Shown in pieces: positions 10,661 through 21,418 of a stretch of DNA of 64,000 nucleotides. The stretch's first letter is position 1. The number at the start of each line of letters is the position of its first letter. The translations under genes were made by a program, and so were the position numbers. The stretch is from Agapetus fuscipes. Taxonomy: Eukaryota > Arthropoda > Insecta > Trichoptera > Glossosomatidae. The notes under the pieces are model-generated. The model did no database searches. It was given only the letters and a program-made list of their open reading frames with translations, and was not told where the DNA came from. The stretch covers positions 28,912,785 through 28,976,784 of the forward strand of contig OX637333.1 of NCBI GenBank assembly GCA_951799405.1. The letters are read 5' to 3'.

Positions 10661-10771
10661 CCAATCGAAAACTGTTAGATTTTTAAATGCAGTTTTCAGG
10701 CTGTAAAAAAAGCAGTGCCTTCTTTTGCATGTATGCTGATATTTTTTATTTATAGTTAAAAAAAATATATA

Positions 10772-10959
10772 TACAAGCCGGTTCCCATCGGCTTTCCTTT
10801 TAAAATAATGTAACAAAGTAGTTAAAAAATATAGGCACAAAGTAAAAAAATACATTTAAAACCAAAGAAACAATACGTATTTTTTCCTCATTAAAACCAT
10901 GCAGTCTACTTTATTATTTACTACATTTTAAACGGGAAACCGATGGGAATCGGCTTGTA
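10772..10959. mobile_element. foldback Q
   Basis: ACAAGCCGGTTCCCATCGGC at 10772 is inverted at 10934-10959, giving arms of about 25 bp around an AT-rich core. Confidence 0.6.
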
Positions 10960-11339
10960 TGGCACCCTTCGCCACTGATACGTACATAAATAAACCCTTG
11001 AAAAATACTATAACGTCTTCTATGTAAGGTTTCATAGATTTTTCTTATATTTTATCATTCAGCGTACTCCAAAACGTTAAAAAAACAAGCCGTATTCTTA
11101 CAAACTTCGAACCTCAAAGGGTCATGAGAAAAAATAAAGCAAAAGACCCTTGGGGGTCTATTTAGTATGGCTGGGTCTTGCCCACCCACATTTTTGAGAT
11201 AATTACAGGTTACAGCGAGTAAATTCAATGCAAAAATAAGAAAAAAAAATGTTTTCTTGATAAAGTTTAGATTCAATGTTATTTGCACCCTATTCAAAAC
11301 CTGCTTATTATCTGCTCTTATGTGAACGGATCTTTAAGA
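10960..11339. other. AT-rich DNA, nothing recognised
   Basis: No supported gene or family match. Confidence 0.3.
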
Positions 11340-11455
11340 GCATATAGCCACTTAAATGGTAAAACTGCATAAGTGCTGATTCGCTGATTTGAGAAATCGT
11401 GGATAAAACATTTTATTGGGTGTAACTTTTAGGAGGAAGTGAACAAATTATAAGG

Positions 11456-12170
11456 AAATACAGTAACTCTGTCGCTTTTTCGCTAGCGGTGGCCAGAGCC
11501 TCTGCAGAACTGCCTCCATTTTTTCCTATCCTGATATGCCTTTTTAAATTCATTCATTTCCATTAGATTTTGTAGGGTTTGTGTATTCACACAGTGAAAA
11601 TTCATTTTATTTCAAAATTTTTTTTTTTTCTAAAACGTAGTTTTATTTTCACAATTATATTTTATTAAAACGTAGTTGGGCACACTTTTGGCCGTGGGAA
11701 AAAAAATATTCGTGGTCAAAACAAAACTATGTAAGCTACACACAATATAGTGCAACTTCTTGCCGCGTTATCTTCGAAGAATTTTCGCATATGACTCTTG
11801 ATAATGACCTGAGTATTGAAGGTCATAAGTGCTCGAGGTATAAAATATTATTGTGAAAATAAAACTACGTTTTAGAAAAAATAAAAAATATTTTCATTCA
11901 TATCCATCACCTTTTTCATGCATTTTCTTCGCTTACGCTCACTTAGTAGATATATCCCATTCTTTAACAATCTCCAACTTTTTTACTACAATACTTTTTT
12001 CGGTCGTCCTTTCCCTCTTTTTCCTTTCACACTTCCTTTGTATACATATACTTTGTCAATCTATAATCATTCATTCTTTCCACATGCCCAAACCATCTCA
12101 TCACATTCTTTTGTACCTTAACTTTCACGTCCTCTTTCAAATTACATCCTTTCTTAAATATATACTTATG
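11456..12170 (-). pseudogene. RTE-1 LINE 3' remnant
   Basis: Antisense C-terminal RTE sequence, with frameshifts and the CAGTA-type tail next to MITE-D. Confidence 0.65.
11558..11892. mobile_element. foldback with SINE-A fragment inside
   Basis: Flanked by TTCATTCAT at 11549-11557 and 11893-11901. Arms of about 40 bp (CTAAAACGTAGTTTTATTTT) sit at 11630-11665 and 11843-11880. The centre holds a SINE-A variant piece. Confidence 0.65.
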
Positions 12171-12310
12171 ACAAACTTTTTAACTTCTTTATTTTCACAT
12201 TTATTTTGTGTTTTCTTCCGGAAAAATAGGAAAAAAGGTGCATTTATCTGAGGAACCCATGTCAGCTTAATATGTCACTTATTCAGTTGTACCTTTAAGG
12301 TATCGATATA

Positions 12311-12799
12311 ATGTATAATCTGTAGACTAGAATCTATTTTAACAAAAATAGACACAATATTCGTTTCAACTTACTTAACTACAAATTGTCGTTAGTTAGA
12401 AAGAGAACAAACATCTTTACAGTGCCTTTTCATTGAAAACAAAAAAAAGAACTGCGGTGAAACTACGAAATCTTTCCAGAAAGTTGGTAGGTTTAAAACT
12501 CACGCCTGTGCAAACGCTGTGCGCATGCGTTATAAAAAAAAATATGGGTTTTGGTCGGTAAAAGGGTATTCTTTTAAAACAATACATGGCATGTATAATT
12601 ATTTAGTGTCGGAACACAAAATGGAGAAAGCAAGAAAACATAAGATTTACATTAAGTACTATGCGGTGTTTGACAGCTCTGTAGTCGACAGGTGAGCCAT
12701 TTAGTATGTATCAATGCCATAAGCTAGTTTATTTTCCATCAATATTAAATTATAATCAGTAAGTACCCCCCGTGTTTCATTGCGCCATTCGGGCATCTA
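12311..12799. other. AT-rich DNA, nothing recognised
   Basis: No supported gene. Confidence 0.3.
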
Positions 12800-12858
12800 G
12801 AAATGCAAAGATGTATCGACATGTAAGGTTCATATTAAATGCATGTTCACAAGCAAGC
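12800..12858 (-). mobile_element. RTE-2 module fragment
   Basis: Matches the tail-proximal part (GCAAAGATGT...AAATGCATG). Confidence 0.45.
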
Positions 12859-12934
12859 TACTAGCGTTTTTAGCTATTACTAACAACGAGCGACTGCAAA
12901 GACAGCAAAGACCACCTCGTCGCTTTGATAGCTC

Positions 12935-12975
12935 GCCTTGAAAATGCTTTCTGTTCATGAGAGCGAAACGTCGGC
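12935..12975 (+). ncRNA. hammerhead-like motif
   Basis: The order is helix I GCC/GGC, core TTGAAAAT, stem II GCTTTC/GAGAGC with a 7-nt loop, GAAAC, then GTC. It has the same architecture as 51314-51359 with a different stem II. Confidence 0.4.
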
Positions 12976-12990
12976 AGATAAAAAATTAAC

Positions 12991-13552
12991 CCTCAATATA
13001 AACTGAAAAAAAACACAAATAAAAAAGAAAATTGTACGATAATTACCCAGCAATGTCCCACGTGACCATCATCAGCATCACAATAATCCAGGGGTGGCGA
13101 AGCTTGGCCCTAGGGTGGGCGAGCGCTGCGACCTGCATGCTGTAGCGGCGCTCACATGGTCACCCCTGGCCCGAGCAACGCCCCTGCAACTTAGATAGAT
13201 ACCCTGGGGCTCTGGCAGGCATGGGGTTACACTTAAACACTCACTTATGTAGCTGGCAGAGATGGGGTTGAGGAAACACTTAGAACTGATCGGTTATAGA
13301 AAGCAGTTGAAAAAAAGGTTTATTTTTAGAAAGCAGATATTGTTTTAGTTATTATTGTAATGCGTAAAAGAAATAAAAATTTAGTACTTTTTAAAATTAT
13401 TTTTTTCCCTACATTAAGGAAGTATGATTTTTTTAAATTATTATTAATAATTTAGAAAAAAAAATGAATTTAAGGAACAACACAGCGAAATAAGTTGATT
13501 AATAATTGTGTCAGATGAATTTTAAATTAAATTTATAATTAATGATTTTCAG
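12991..13552. other. intergenic DNA, one GC-rich patch
   Basis: 13085-13195 is GC-rich and bounded by CAGGGGTG and CACCCCTG inverted repeats. The rest is AT-rich. No gene is supported. Confidence 0.3.
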
Positions 13553-13765
13553 GATTGACGAGGGGTTTTGAGATGAGACTGAAAAATGAGGATGTAGCAC
13601 TCTGTTTTCACTGGACCTGAAACAAAGAAAGTTAACCATGTTTAAAAGTGACAGGGTTTGTTTATTAACATTGTGGAGATTCATTTTAATTCAACAATAT
13701 AAAAATAAAAATAAAACTATAAAGTTTTTGTTCACGAGTTGATTTAGTTCCTCGGGCGCTTTCGG

Positions 13766-14230
13766 TGTTATCCTAATCTAATCTAAGTTGCAAAGATATG
13801 CTACATTGGAGATTCACATTACATGCATTCTCACAACCAGACATGTACAAGATCGCGCTTGCACATGCCTCATGTGAGCCTACAACAGGAAAACCAAATC
13901 TCAAATGGACATACACCCTGCAACTCTTGCCGTCCTTCCCTGAAACAGGGGTGACATTGGAAAAGTGATCCCAACATTATAAAAAGAAAATTTGAGATAA
14001 TTGTGTGAAAGAAAATATAGGTTCACTTTGCCAATGTCACCCCTGCTTCAGGGAAGGTTGGCAAGAGTTGCAGGGCTTATGCTCATTTGAGATTGGGTTT
14101 TTTATATTGTAGGTCAACATGCGGCATGTGTAAGTTCGAAATTATGCGTGTCTGCTTGTGGGAATGCATTTAATATGAACCTCAAATGATACATATTATC
14201 TTTGCAGCTTAGATTTAGATTTAGATAATA
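13766..14230. mobile_element. inverted pair of RTE-2 3' modules
   Basis: A minus-strand module (13766-13975) faces a plus-strand module (14020-14230), both 5'-truncated near GGTTCACTTTGCC, with a spacer of about 40 bp. The two can form a 200-bp hairpin. Confidence 0.7.
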
Positions 14231-14690
14231 AAATGAGAGCTTGTATGAAAAAGGTTATAACTCATAAGAAATGAAAGAAATGAAAGAAGTATGTAAGAAC
14301 TGAAAAAAATGGAGGTTGATCTGTAATTTTGGCGGCTTGTCATTTTAAATATATATTTTGAACATTTTAATTTTATTATTTTGCTTAGTCTATAATCTAA
14401 GGTGGAAAAATATTTTACTTGTAAATTTACAGATATTTTATAGGTTGGTATGGACGCTGACCACCCAAACTGTAAACAATGGTTTACTCTTCCAACGTCA
14501 CCCCTGTTTCAGGAAAGGTTGGCAAGAGTTACAGGGCTTATGTTCATTTGAGATTGGGTTTTACTTAGTAAGTCAACATGCAACATGCTTAAACGTGAAC
14601 ATAGACCTACGTGTCTGCTTATGGGAATCCATTTAATATGAATTTTAAATGTATTATATCTTTGCATCTTAGATTATAGATTATTACTAT
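14231..14690 (+). mobile_element. RTE-2 ORF end and module
   Basis: ORF-end coding at 14235-14340 and a module at 14436-14690, with a short antisense tail piece between. Confidence 0.6.
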
Positions 14691-14724
14691 AGAATTTAAA
14701 TCATCACAGACGATTTTTTATCCC

Positions 14725-14762
14725 ATCTAATCTAATCTAATCTAAGTTGCAAAGATATTGTT
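14725..14762 (-). mobile_element. RTE-2 tail fragment
   Basis: TCTAATCTAATCTAAGTTGC, the antisense tail and the last bases of the module. Confidence 0.5.
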
Positions 14763-14844
14763 ATGTAAATATGAAATATAAATATTTAAAATAAGTAGGT
14801 ATTAGTTATAGTTATAGGAATTCTGCATTGTATTGTGTGGGTAG

Positions 14845-15012
14845 GAATCATTGAATAAAATACGTGAAGCATCGAGAAATAATGATTACTACGCCTTTCT
14901 GGAACTGTCTAGCGAATATGGATCTGGGTTGTACTGTTCTGAAGAGTATAAGAAGGGTGCAAATCACTTGCAGAGCCAGTATCCTACGAGCTTTACAACT
15001 ACATTTAACTAA
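14845..15012 (+). CDS. candidate terminal exon of an unknown gene
   Basis: An AG acceptor at 14843-14844 is followed by 55 uninterrupted codons and a TAA stop. The peptide starts ESLNKIREASRNNDYYAFLE and continues with ELSSEYGSGLYCSEEYKKGA. It has the charged, amphipathic look of a small helical C-terminus rather than translated noncoding AT-rich DNA. Two AATAAA signals follow at 15069-15074 and 15090-15095, as expected for a 3' UTR. The upstream pyrimidine tract is weak. No upstream exon was recognised; the preceding DNA is full of RTE-2 modules, so an intron there is plausible. I do not recognise the protein family. It could also be an old captured fragment or a chance frame. Confidence 0.38.
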   Translation, partial: ESLNKIREASRNNDYYAFLELSSEYGSGLYCSEEYKKGANHLQSQYPTSFTTTFN

Positions 15013-15154
15013 GTTAACCAGTGAACAGAAACCAAGTGTAACGGAATAGTCGAGACTATCTTTGTGAAAATAAATTATTAAAAGTGTAAAATAAACAACT
15101 GTAAAAGAAGACCAGTATTTTTAATTGAAAGACTTTTGAACCCTAAAATCGTAA

Positions 15155-15510
15155 CAATATGTTACATTGGAGATTCACATTACATGCATTCTCACAACCA
15201 GACATGTACAAGATCGCTCTTGCACGTGCCTCATGTGAGCCTACAACACAAAGACCAAATCTCAAATGGACATACACCCTGCAACTCTTGCCGTCCTTCC
15301 CTGAAACAGGGGTGACATTGGCAAAGTGAACCATTTTTACAGCATGGGTGTTCAGCCGCATACCAACCTATAAGTCAAGGGGCATACACGACAAATTACA
15401 TTTTTTAAATAAGTAAATAATAATATATATGGTCATCAAAAACTAAAACATAAAAAAAAAAACACTTTAATAAACCTTAACCGCCAACATTACAGATCAA
15501 CAGGCTATTA
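15155..15510 (-). mobile_element. RTE-2 3' end
   Basis: Module at 15155-15377, AT-rich UTR, and eroded ORF end at 15478-15510. Confidence 0.65.
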
Positions 15511-15877
15511 TAAAATCCGAGAGGCGATCTATAACAAATACTGGAAGTTTTTATGCTGCAGAATGATTCAGCGTAATCTATTTTGATGTCCATCAACTTC
15601 TCAATCTGATGTGACTGTCCTGTATAGTAAAAATCTAAATATAATACTTATTTAAAAAGAATATTCAATTTTTCATAAATTTTGTTATGTTTTTAGCGGA
15701 GAAAATTTATTTCCTCACTTTCGGTTACGATAGAGTTTTTACATTTGAACAGTGCGACGGTTAATTTATATCTGCGTCTCCAGGGGGTTTTGGTCTTAAT
15801 TTATACAGATTATTAAGATCGCACTCGAAACCGAGAGAATTGTTATATACACCTGGATATGCTGGATTACACCAGTA

Positions 15878-16115
15878 CCCTGAGTACGAGTTGCAAAACT
15901 TGATTAAAGTAAAGTTTACGGAAAGTATTAAAGAGTGATTTTCCCCAAAATCTGCCGTTTTTGTTTGTTTGACCTTGATTTTCTTCATCACTGTAACTCT
16001 TTTGCTAAGACCATAAGTGTAAGAAACAAAAACGGCAGATTTTAGGGGAAAATCAATCTTTAATACTTTCTGTAAACTTTACTTTACTCAAGTTTTGGAA
16101 CTCGTACTAAGGGTA
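15878..16115. mobile_element. foldback MITE-G (copy 1)
   Basis: Arms of about 80 bp start near GAGTACGAGTTGCAAAACTT and close with the complement. TA lies next to both ends. A second copy is at 42066-42301. Confidence 0.8.
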
Positions 16116-16410
16116 TAAAATACTTGATTAATCTCGAACAAATACAAATCATTATTAGGTAGTACCTACGTAAGCGTATACTTCTTTCCAAAGATTTCAT
16201 ATAAAAACCAAAAACAGCTTTTTGTATATGGAGGCCAGTACTAACTTCAATGATCCACCCTTTCATTAATCGGACGATTTCACAAGAAGACATAATATCG
16301 TCCTTCTGTACAACTGGGGCTATTGCGACATCTATGAAGGCATACCTACAACCTTCGACTTCGAGCAAACAACAATAATTCAACAGTTCGTGTTTCTTCC
16401 TTGTAGAAGA
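16116..16410 (-). other. unassigned open frame
   Basis: The minus strand holds about 100 open codons including YAFIDVAIAPVVQKDDIMSS and WIIEVSTGLHIQKAVFGFYM. The composition is protein-like but the family is not recognised and no splice sites stand out. Confidence 0.25.
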
Positions 16411-16414
16411 CACA

Positions 16415-16460
16415 CGCCTCCTGAAGACGTCGGATATGACTCTGACGAAACGAAGAGAAA
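16415..16460 (+). ncRNA. hammerhead-like motif, cleavage site lost
   Basis: CTGAAGAC is followed by stem II GTCGGA/TCTGAC and GAAAC, but GAA replaces the expected GTC. Stem II differs from the 51.3-kb copy by a compensating C-G to A-T change. Confidence 0.4.
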
Positions 16461-16571
16461 ATCGTTCTTCTCTTTCCACGGTCAGTAACATCCGTTTTTT
16501 TTAACAGTATTGTAGAACTTTGAGTCTTTGAGTCATGCGTACTTCCAATATCCACCTATGGCTTAGAAACA

Positions 16572-17182
16572 AAAAGGCTCACTCAGTATAGCGCTAACAC
16601 ACTGAGGACGTGCCAAAGACCCATTGAAAGGAGGATGCTTGAAATCAGCCTCAATGACAGGGTTCCAAACCAGGAGATCCGTAGACGCACTGTTGTCACT
16701 GATGTCATGTAGTGAGTGGCCTGCTTAAAGTGGCGCTGGTCTGGCACGTCGCAATGCAGGACCATGACAGGTGGGCGAAAAGGATCGTCCAGTGGAGGCT
16801 CAGGATGTCCAAGCGCGGATTGGGGAGATCTCAACTGAGGTGGCTGGACGACATCAAGGGAGCTGCAGGCAGAGGATGGCTGAATACAGCAGCGAATAGA
16901 CAAAAGTGGAGAAACTTGGAGGAGGCCTACGTCCAAGAGGTGAACTGAGAAAGGCTGAGGAAGAAGAAGGTATTCAAATAAAACGATGATTGTTAAAGAA
17001 TTCGTAACTTTGACTTGGCGGCCCTTGGGAGTAGGGAGACCCCAACTGAGGTGGTTGGACGACATCAAGAGAACTGCAGGCAGAGGATGGCTAAACACAG
17101 TAGACGATAGTCAGGAACGGAGAGGATTCGGGGAAGCCTACGTCCAGGAGTGGCTGAGAAAGGCTAACGAAGAAAAATAAGA
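16572..17182 (+). pseudogene. RTE-3 LINE C-termini in tandem
   Basis: 16572-16950 encodes RRMLEISLNDRVPNQEIRRR, then (after frameshifts and an early stop) RWLDDIKGAAGRGWLN and EEAYVQEVN. A second partial copy at 17020-17178 repeats RWLDDIKRTAGRGWLN. Between them is the 3' segment AATAAAACGATGATTGTTAA, also found at 36.8 and 38.0 kb. Confidence 0.75.
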
Positions 17183-17366
17183 ATTATAGAACCTTATATT
17201 TTTCATTTGGAAGGCTTTCCGACCCATAGATTGAAAAACACTGGTCTAAGTGTATCCATCTTTGATTACCTTTATAAATAGCTAAACAGCTTCATAAGAA
17301 CTAGAATTTTTTCATCATGGATATTGTGATGGCTTTGATATCTTTGTGATATAGAAATCGTCCTCC

Positions 17367-17845
17367 CAGTGCTTGGTTTTCTTATCTACCATTTGATTGA
17401 ATGATGATGAAAAATGGTTCACTTTGCCAATGTCACCCCTGTGTCAGGGAAGGTCGGAAAAAGTTGTAGGGCTTATGTTCATTTGAGGTTTGGATGTTAT
17501 TTGTAAGTACACATTCATCATTTTTAAGCGCGAACTACACGTGTTTGTTTGTGGGCATGCATCTGAGAGCTTTAAATGAATATATTCTTGCAACTTAGAT
17601 TATAGATTATTATATTATAGATGACCTTTCAATGAAATTGTCAAAAGAACACATTCTACATAATCTGAGCTAAGAAAAAAACGTAAAACATGATAATGTG
17701 AGAGTTGGTTTATGTATTTTCAAAATCAATTTCCAGTTTTCATAAGACACATTGGATCATTGCACATACAAACATTGCTCATGTGAAATTACTCAATGGA
17801 AATTACCTCTGCTGGACATAAGACAAACAAGCACTGAAGGGACGG
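17367..17845 (+). mobile_element. MITE-L split by RTE-2 module
   Basis: MITE-L at 17367-17410 and 17620-17845, with an RTE-2 module (17411-17617) inside. Confidence 0.65.
17411..17617 (+). mobile_element. RTE-2 3' module inserted in MITE-L
   Basis: 5'-truncated at AAAATGGTTCAC. The tail is TTAGATTATAGATTAT. Confidence 0.65.
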
Positions 17846-18286
17846 AATGATGGCTGATTGATACAGAGATGAAGTCAGTTTAAAACCCATTGAAAAAATC
17901 AACACAAAAAGCTGTCTGAGATCAAAACCCTCATCTTATATAATTCCAAGTTTCAATACATCCACAGCATTTTACCATAAATATGCGTTAACTAAAACGT
18001 TCAATAGAGGTGTGATTTTAAATCCCATGTTTATATATTTTTGTTTTCCAGTTCGTTGGAATATAGATAGATGCTACAAAACTATTCAGATCATGACAGT
18101 ACACAGAATAGCATTTTTTAATTCATTAAATTTCATAAAAAACGAAATATAAATTTTAACGGACTCAGTATTTACTTACTCCAAATTGTGTTTTTGCATG
18201 GCCGAGTTGCTAGAGAAAAGGTAAACAAATATCCAGCTTTTAACGATTTCTCAACCATAATTATTTTATACAATTAATATTCCCCC
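17846..18286. other. AT-rich DNA, nothing recognised
   Basis: No supported gene. Confidence 0.3.
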
Positions 18287-18556
18287 TTGACTTATAGGTT
18301 ATAGTCCTTGACTTATAGGTTGGTATGACTGTATGAGGCTGACCACCCATATTGTAAACAATGGTTCACTTTGCCAATGTCACCCCTGTTTCAGGGAGTG
18401 TCGGCAAGAGTTGCAGGGCTTATGTTCATTTGAGTTTGGATTTTATTTGTAAGTACACAATCAGCATTTGTAAGCGCGAACTACACGTGTTTGTTTGTAG
18501 GCATACATCTGAGAGCTTTGAATGAATATATCCTTGCAACTTAGATTATAGATTAA
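18287..18556 (+). mobile_element. RTE-2 3' module
   Basis: Complete module. The first bases (CTTGACTTATAGGTT) are present twice. Confidence 0.65.
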
Positions 18557-18848
18557 AAACAGTGTGTTCTTTGACTGACTCAATGCTGTAAGCTTGCAAA
18601 ATTTCCCTGATTGTAGGGAATCTACTATGGTTGACGTCACACAGCCGAGGGATATTTTTAACCGGACCTCATTCTGTAAGTTTTTCGTTTAAATTTTTAT
18701 GCACATCTTGAAACTGCATGATTCAAAAAATAAAATATGTTCTTATCGTAATTTATTCAAAATGTGTATTTTTATGTTATGAGCATTTCGGACCTTATTC
18801 CGAACTGGGAACATTGTCAAACGCGAAAGTGATAAAATAGACCTCTCA

Positions 18849-19024
18849 GAGCTCGTTCCCACTTGTCGGGAGTCGGATCCGTATATTCATCGGAGGTTCC
18901 AGTTGCAGGACATTTCGGATAAAATCGGTTTCCAACAAGTGCGAATAGCTCCATGCATAATGTTCTGCCACTGGAACCTCCGATTAATATACGGATCCGA
19001 CACCCGACAAGTGAGAACGGGCTC
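18849..19024. mobile_element. foldback P
   Basis: Arms of about 55 bp (GAGCTCGTTCCCACTTGTCG at left, complement at right) around a 65-bp centre. Confidence 0.75.
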
Positions 19025-19183
19025 TTACTCTGAAATGATGATATTAAAAGCACTTAGTAAAACTTTAGTGCATTCTGTATCCAAAATAATTATGTCATTT
19101 AACTAGTAAAATTGTAAATTAAGCAGAAAAATTTATGGTTGGGTACGCTAGGAAAAAAAATCCAAGACTTCTGGGGATACAGT

Positions 19184-19475
19184 AATGGGTCTTGCTTGAG
19201 AATTAGCGCTTTGTAACGACGACCAATCTCGTAAAAAGTCCGGTCGATGGCTTTAGTTTTATAGAATGCTTGCATTCCATGCCTAAAGCAAGGGTTCGAT
19301 CCCCAGTGTGAGAAATGATTTCCCGTTTCGGTGTTTATTTCAAGCCCAAAGAATTAATACCAGCAAGGTTTAAGTAGCTTTCACACGAAATTAGATACAT
19401 CCCTCTCAGAGGCTGGGAAACCCCCACTTGAAATGAAGTAATTGGCGTTAAGCCGGCCCTCTTTCCCGTAAAAAA
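19184..19475 (+). mobile_element. composite SINE B+A (copy 1, 5'-truncated)
   Basis: The SINE-B body (19184-19242) runs through CTCGTAAAAAG directly into a SINE-A head and body. Confidence 0.65.
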
Positions 19476-19480
19476 AATCA

Positions 19481-20085
19481 GTCTTTAGACTTATAGGTTT
19501 CCTTGACTTATAGGTTGGTATGTGGCTGACCAACCATGCTGTAAAAAGGGTTTACTTTGCCAATGTCACCCCTGTTTCAAGGAAGGTTGGCAAGAGTTGC
19601 AGGGTGTATGTCCATTTGTGGTTTGGGTTTTTATGTTGTTGGCAGGTCCGGTCGATAGCTCAGTTGGTAGAGTGCTTGCATTCCATGCCGTGAGCTCGGG
19701 TTCGAATCCCGCTGAGGCGAGGGTGTCAGAAATGATTTCCCGTTTCGGTGTTTATTTCAAACCCCAAAATAAAAATACCGGCAAGGTTTACTCAGCCTTC
19801 ACAAGAAATGAGTACCAGCCCTCTCGGGAGCTGGGAAACCCCCACTTCATCTGAAGTGGTTAGCGTAAGGCCGGCCCCCTTACCTGTAAAAATAAATAGG
19901 TTCAACTCGCCACATGCGACCCCCTCGGGGATAACGCGGCAAGAAGTTACACTATATGTGTAGCTTAGTTGCGTTGCGTTGCGTTGCTCACATGCGACAT
20001 GTACAAGCGCGAACTTGTACATTCTTACTCGTGAGAATGCATGTAATTTGAAACTCCAATATTACATATCTTTGCAACTTAGATT
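19481..20085 (+). mobile_element. RTE-2 module split by SINE-A
   Basis: Module parts at 19481-19647 and 19989-20085. Confidence 0.7.
19648..19988 (+). mobile_element. SINE-A, full length
   Basis: Intact A box TAGCTCAGTTGGTAGAGT and B box GGTTCGAATCC, full body, and (GCGTT)3-type tail. Inserted within an RTE-2 module. Confidence 0.85.
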
Positions 20086-20089
20086 AGTC

Positions 20090-20293
20090 CCGAATCCCCA
20101 CATACGACCCTTTTGGGAATAGCGTAGGCAAGACTTTACACTGCATATTTAGCTTAGTTGCGTTGCATGAAAAAGTCCTAAACTACAGTATTTCTACTTC
20201 AGTAGGGAAAAGGAAGAAAACGCATTTCTCTAAGAAACCCATGTAAGCTTAATATGCAACTTATGCAGTTTTATCTTTAAAGTATCGATATAG
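20090..20293. mobile_element. SINE-A 3' fragment then MITE-D half
   Basis: 20090-20166 SINE-A 3' part; 20167-20293 MITE-D 3' half. Confidence 0.55.
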
Positions 20294-20950
20294 TACCTTT
20301 TATAATCAACCATTCATGTTATCTATTCCCATCATATCAGTTCTGTTTCAAAGATCCTTTAATGATACAAAATTCAAGGCATCTATTTTGCTAAACGTGT
20401 TAAATTTTCAACTTACAGTTCAGAATGCCTTCTTTGTTTGTTAATATAATTTAAGATTCATCTTATCGCAAGATCAGCCATCTTGTGCAGTTTCTTTGGG
20501 GACAATCTCGTGTTTGAGATGCGAATAAATTTGCAGAAAACAAGATCAAGATCTCCGAGTATACAACATGAAATTCATACTGAACCACTGTGTTACCAAA
20601 AAAATATATGTGAAGCATGCAAAAGCTCCTCCATCGAACGTTTAAGTTTACGTATATTTTTATGGTAAATTTGTATGCTTGGACCACAGTTCAAGAGGCT
20701 CAAGATAATAATGCGAGACTGGAATACAGATGGCCTCTTTTAAAAATGTCTTCCCATACATATTTTCATAACTCGATAAACTTTAAAAACGTCCCTTAAT
20801 ATTTATGATGTGTTTTATCTTTTTTAATTTAAAATATTTTTTAATGTAATTAGCAGATGATGGATTTGTGATTTTTATTTATGTAAGTTTATTTATCTTT
20901 GATAATATGTTTATTTATTTACTTGTGCAGATCGAATCTAAGTCGCAAAG
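20294..20950. other. AT-rich DNA, nothing recognised
   Basis: Short open frames only; none has a recognisable protein. Confidence 0.3.
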
Positions 20951-21418
20951 ATATATTAACATTTACGGTGTACGAGTTTCCGAAATAGCGAATGAATGGG
21001 ATATCCAGAGTCATAATAAAAGGAGAGCTTGTATGAAAAAGGTTATGACTCTGGATGAAATGAAAGAAGTATGTAAGGACCGAAAAAAATGGCGGCGGAT
21101 CTGTAATGTAGGCGGCTTAGGCCAAGAATCAATTTTAATTTTTGTAGATTTTCTAGGGTTTGTTTGTTTGTATAACTGAATGACTTATAGATTGGTATGA
21201 GGCTGACCACCCATACTATAAAAAAAATGGTTCACTTTTCCAATGTCACCCCTGTGTCAAGGAAGGTCGGCAAAGTTGTAGGGCATATGTTCATTTGAGG
21301 TTTGTATTTTATTTGTAAATATGTACATATTCAGCATGTGTAAGCGCGAACTACACGTGTTTGTATGTGGGCATGCATTTGAGAACTTTAAATCAATATA
21401 TCCTTGCAACTTCTTTCG
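20951..21418 (+). mobile_element. RTE-2 LINE 3' end, best contiguous copy
   Basis: An open frame encodes EIANEWDIQSHNKRRACMKK, then VMTLDEMKEVCKDRKKWRRI, then UTR and the 3' module without a break. This copy ties the module to the LINE ORF. It is cut at 21418 by a composite SINE. Confidence 0.75.

Larger units (their letters stand above)
11340..12310 (-). mobile_element. MITE-D split by an RTE-1 nest
   Basis: MITE-D halves at 11348-11455 and 12203-12310 surround RTE-1 (11456-11557 and 11893-12170), itself split by a foldback. Confidence 0.65.

Noticed and set aside
13089..13175. CAGGGGTG/CACCCCTG inverted repeat as a MITE
   Set aside because: The arms are only 8 bp and no second copy or target duplication is seen.
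19650..19725. tRNA gene at the SINE-A head
   Set aside because: The A and B boxes are intact, but the same head is followed by the same body at many loci, the cloverleaf is incomplete, and it is part of a SINE.
20463..20799. Several 60-75 codon frames on both strands
   Set aside because: Low-complexity AT-rich translations with no motif, splice signal or family pattern.
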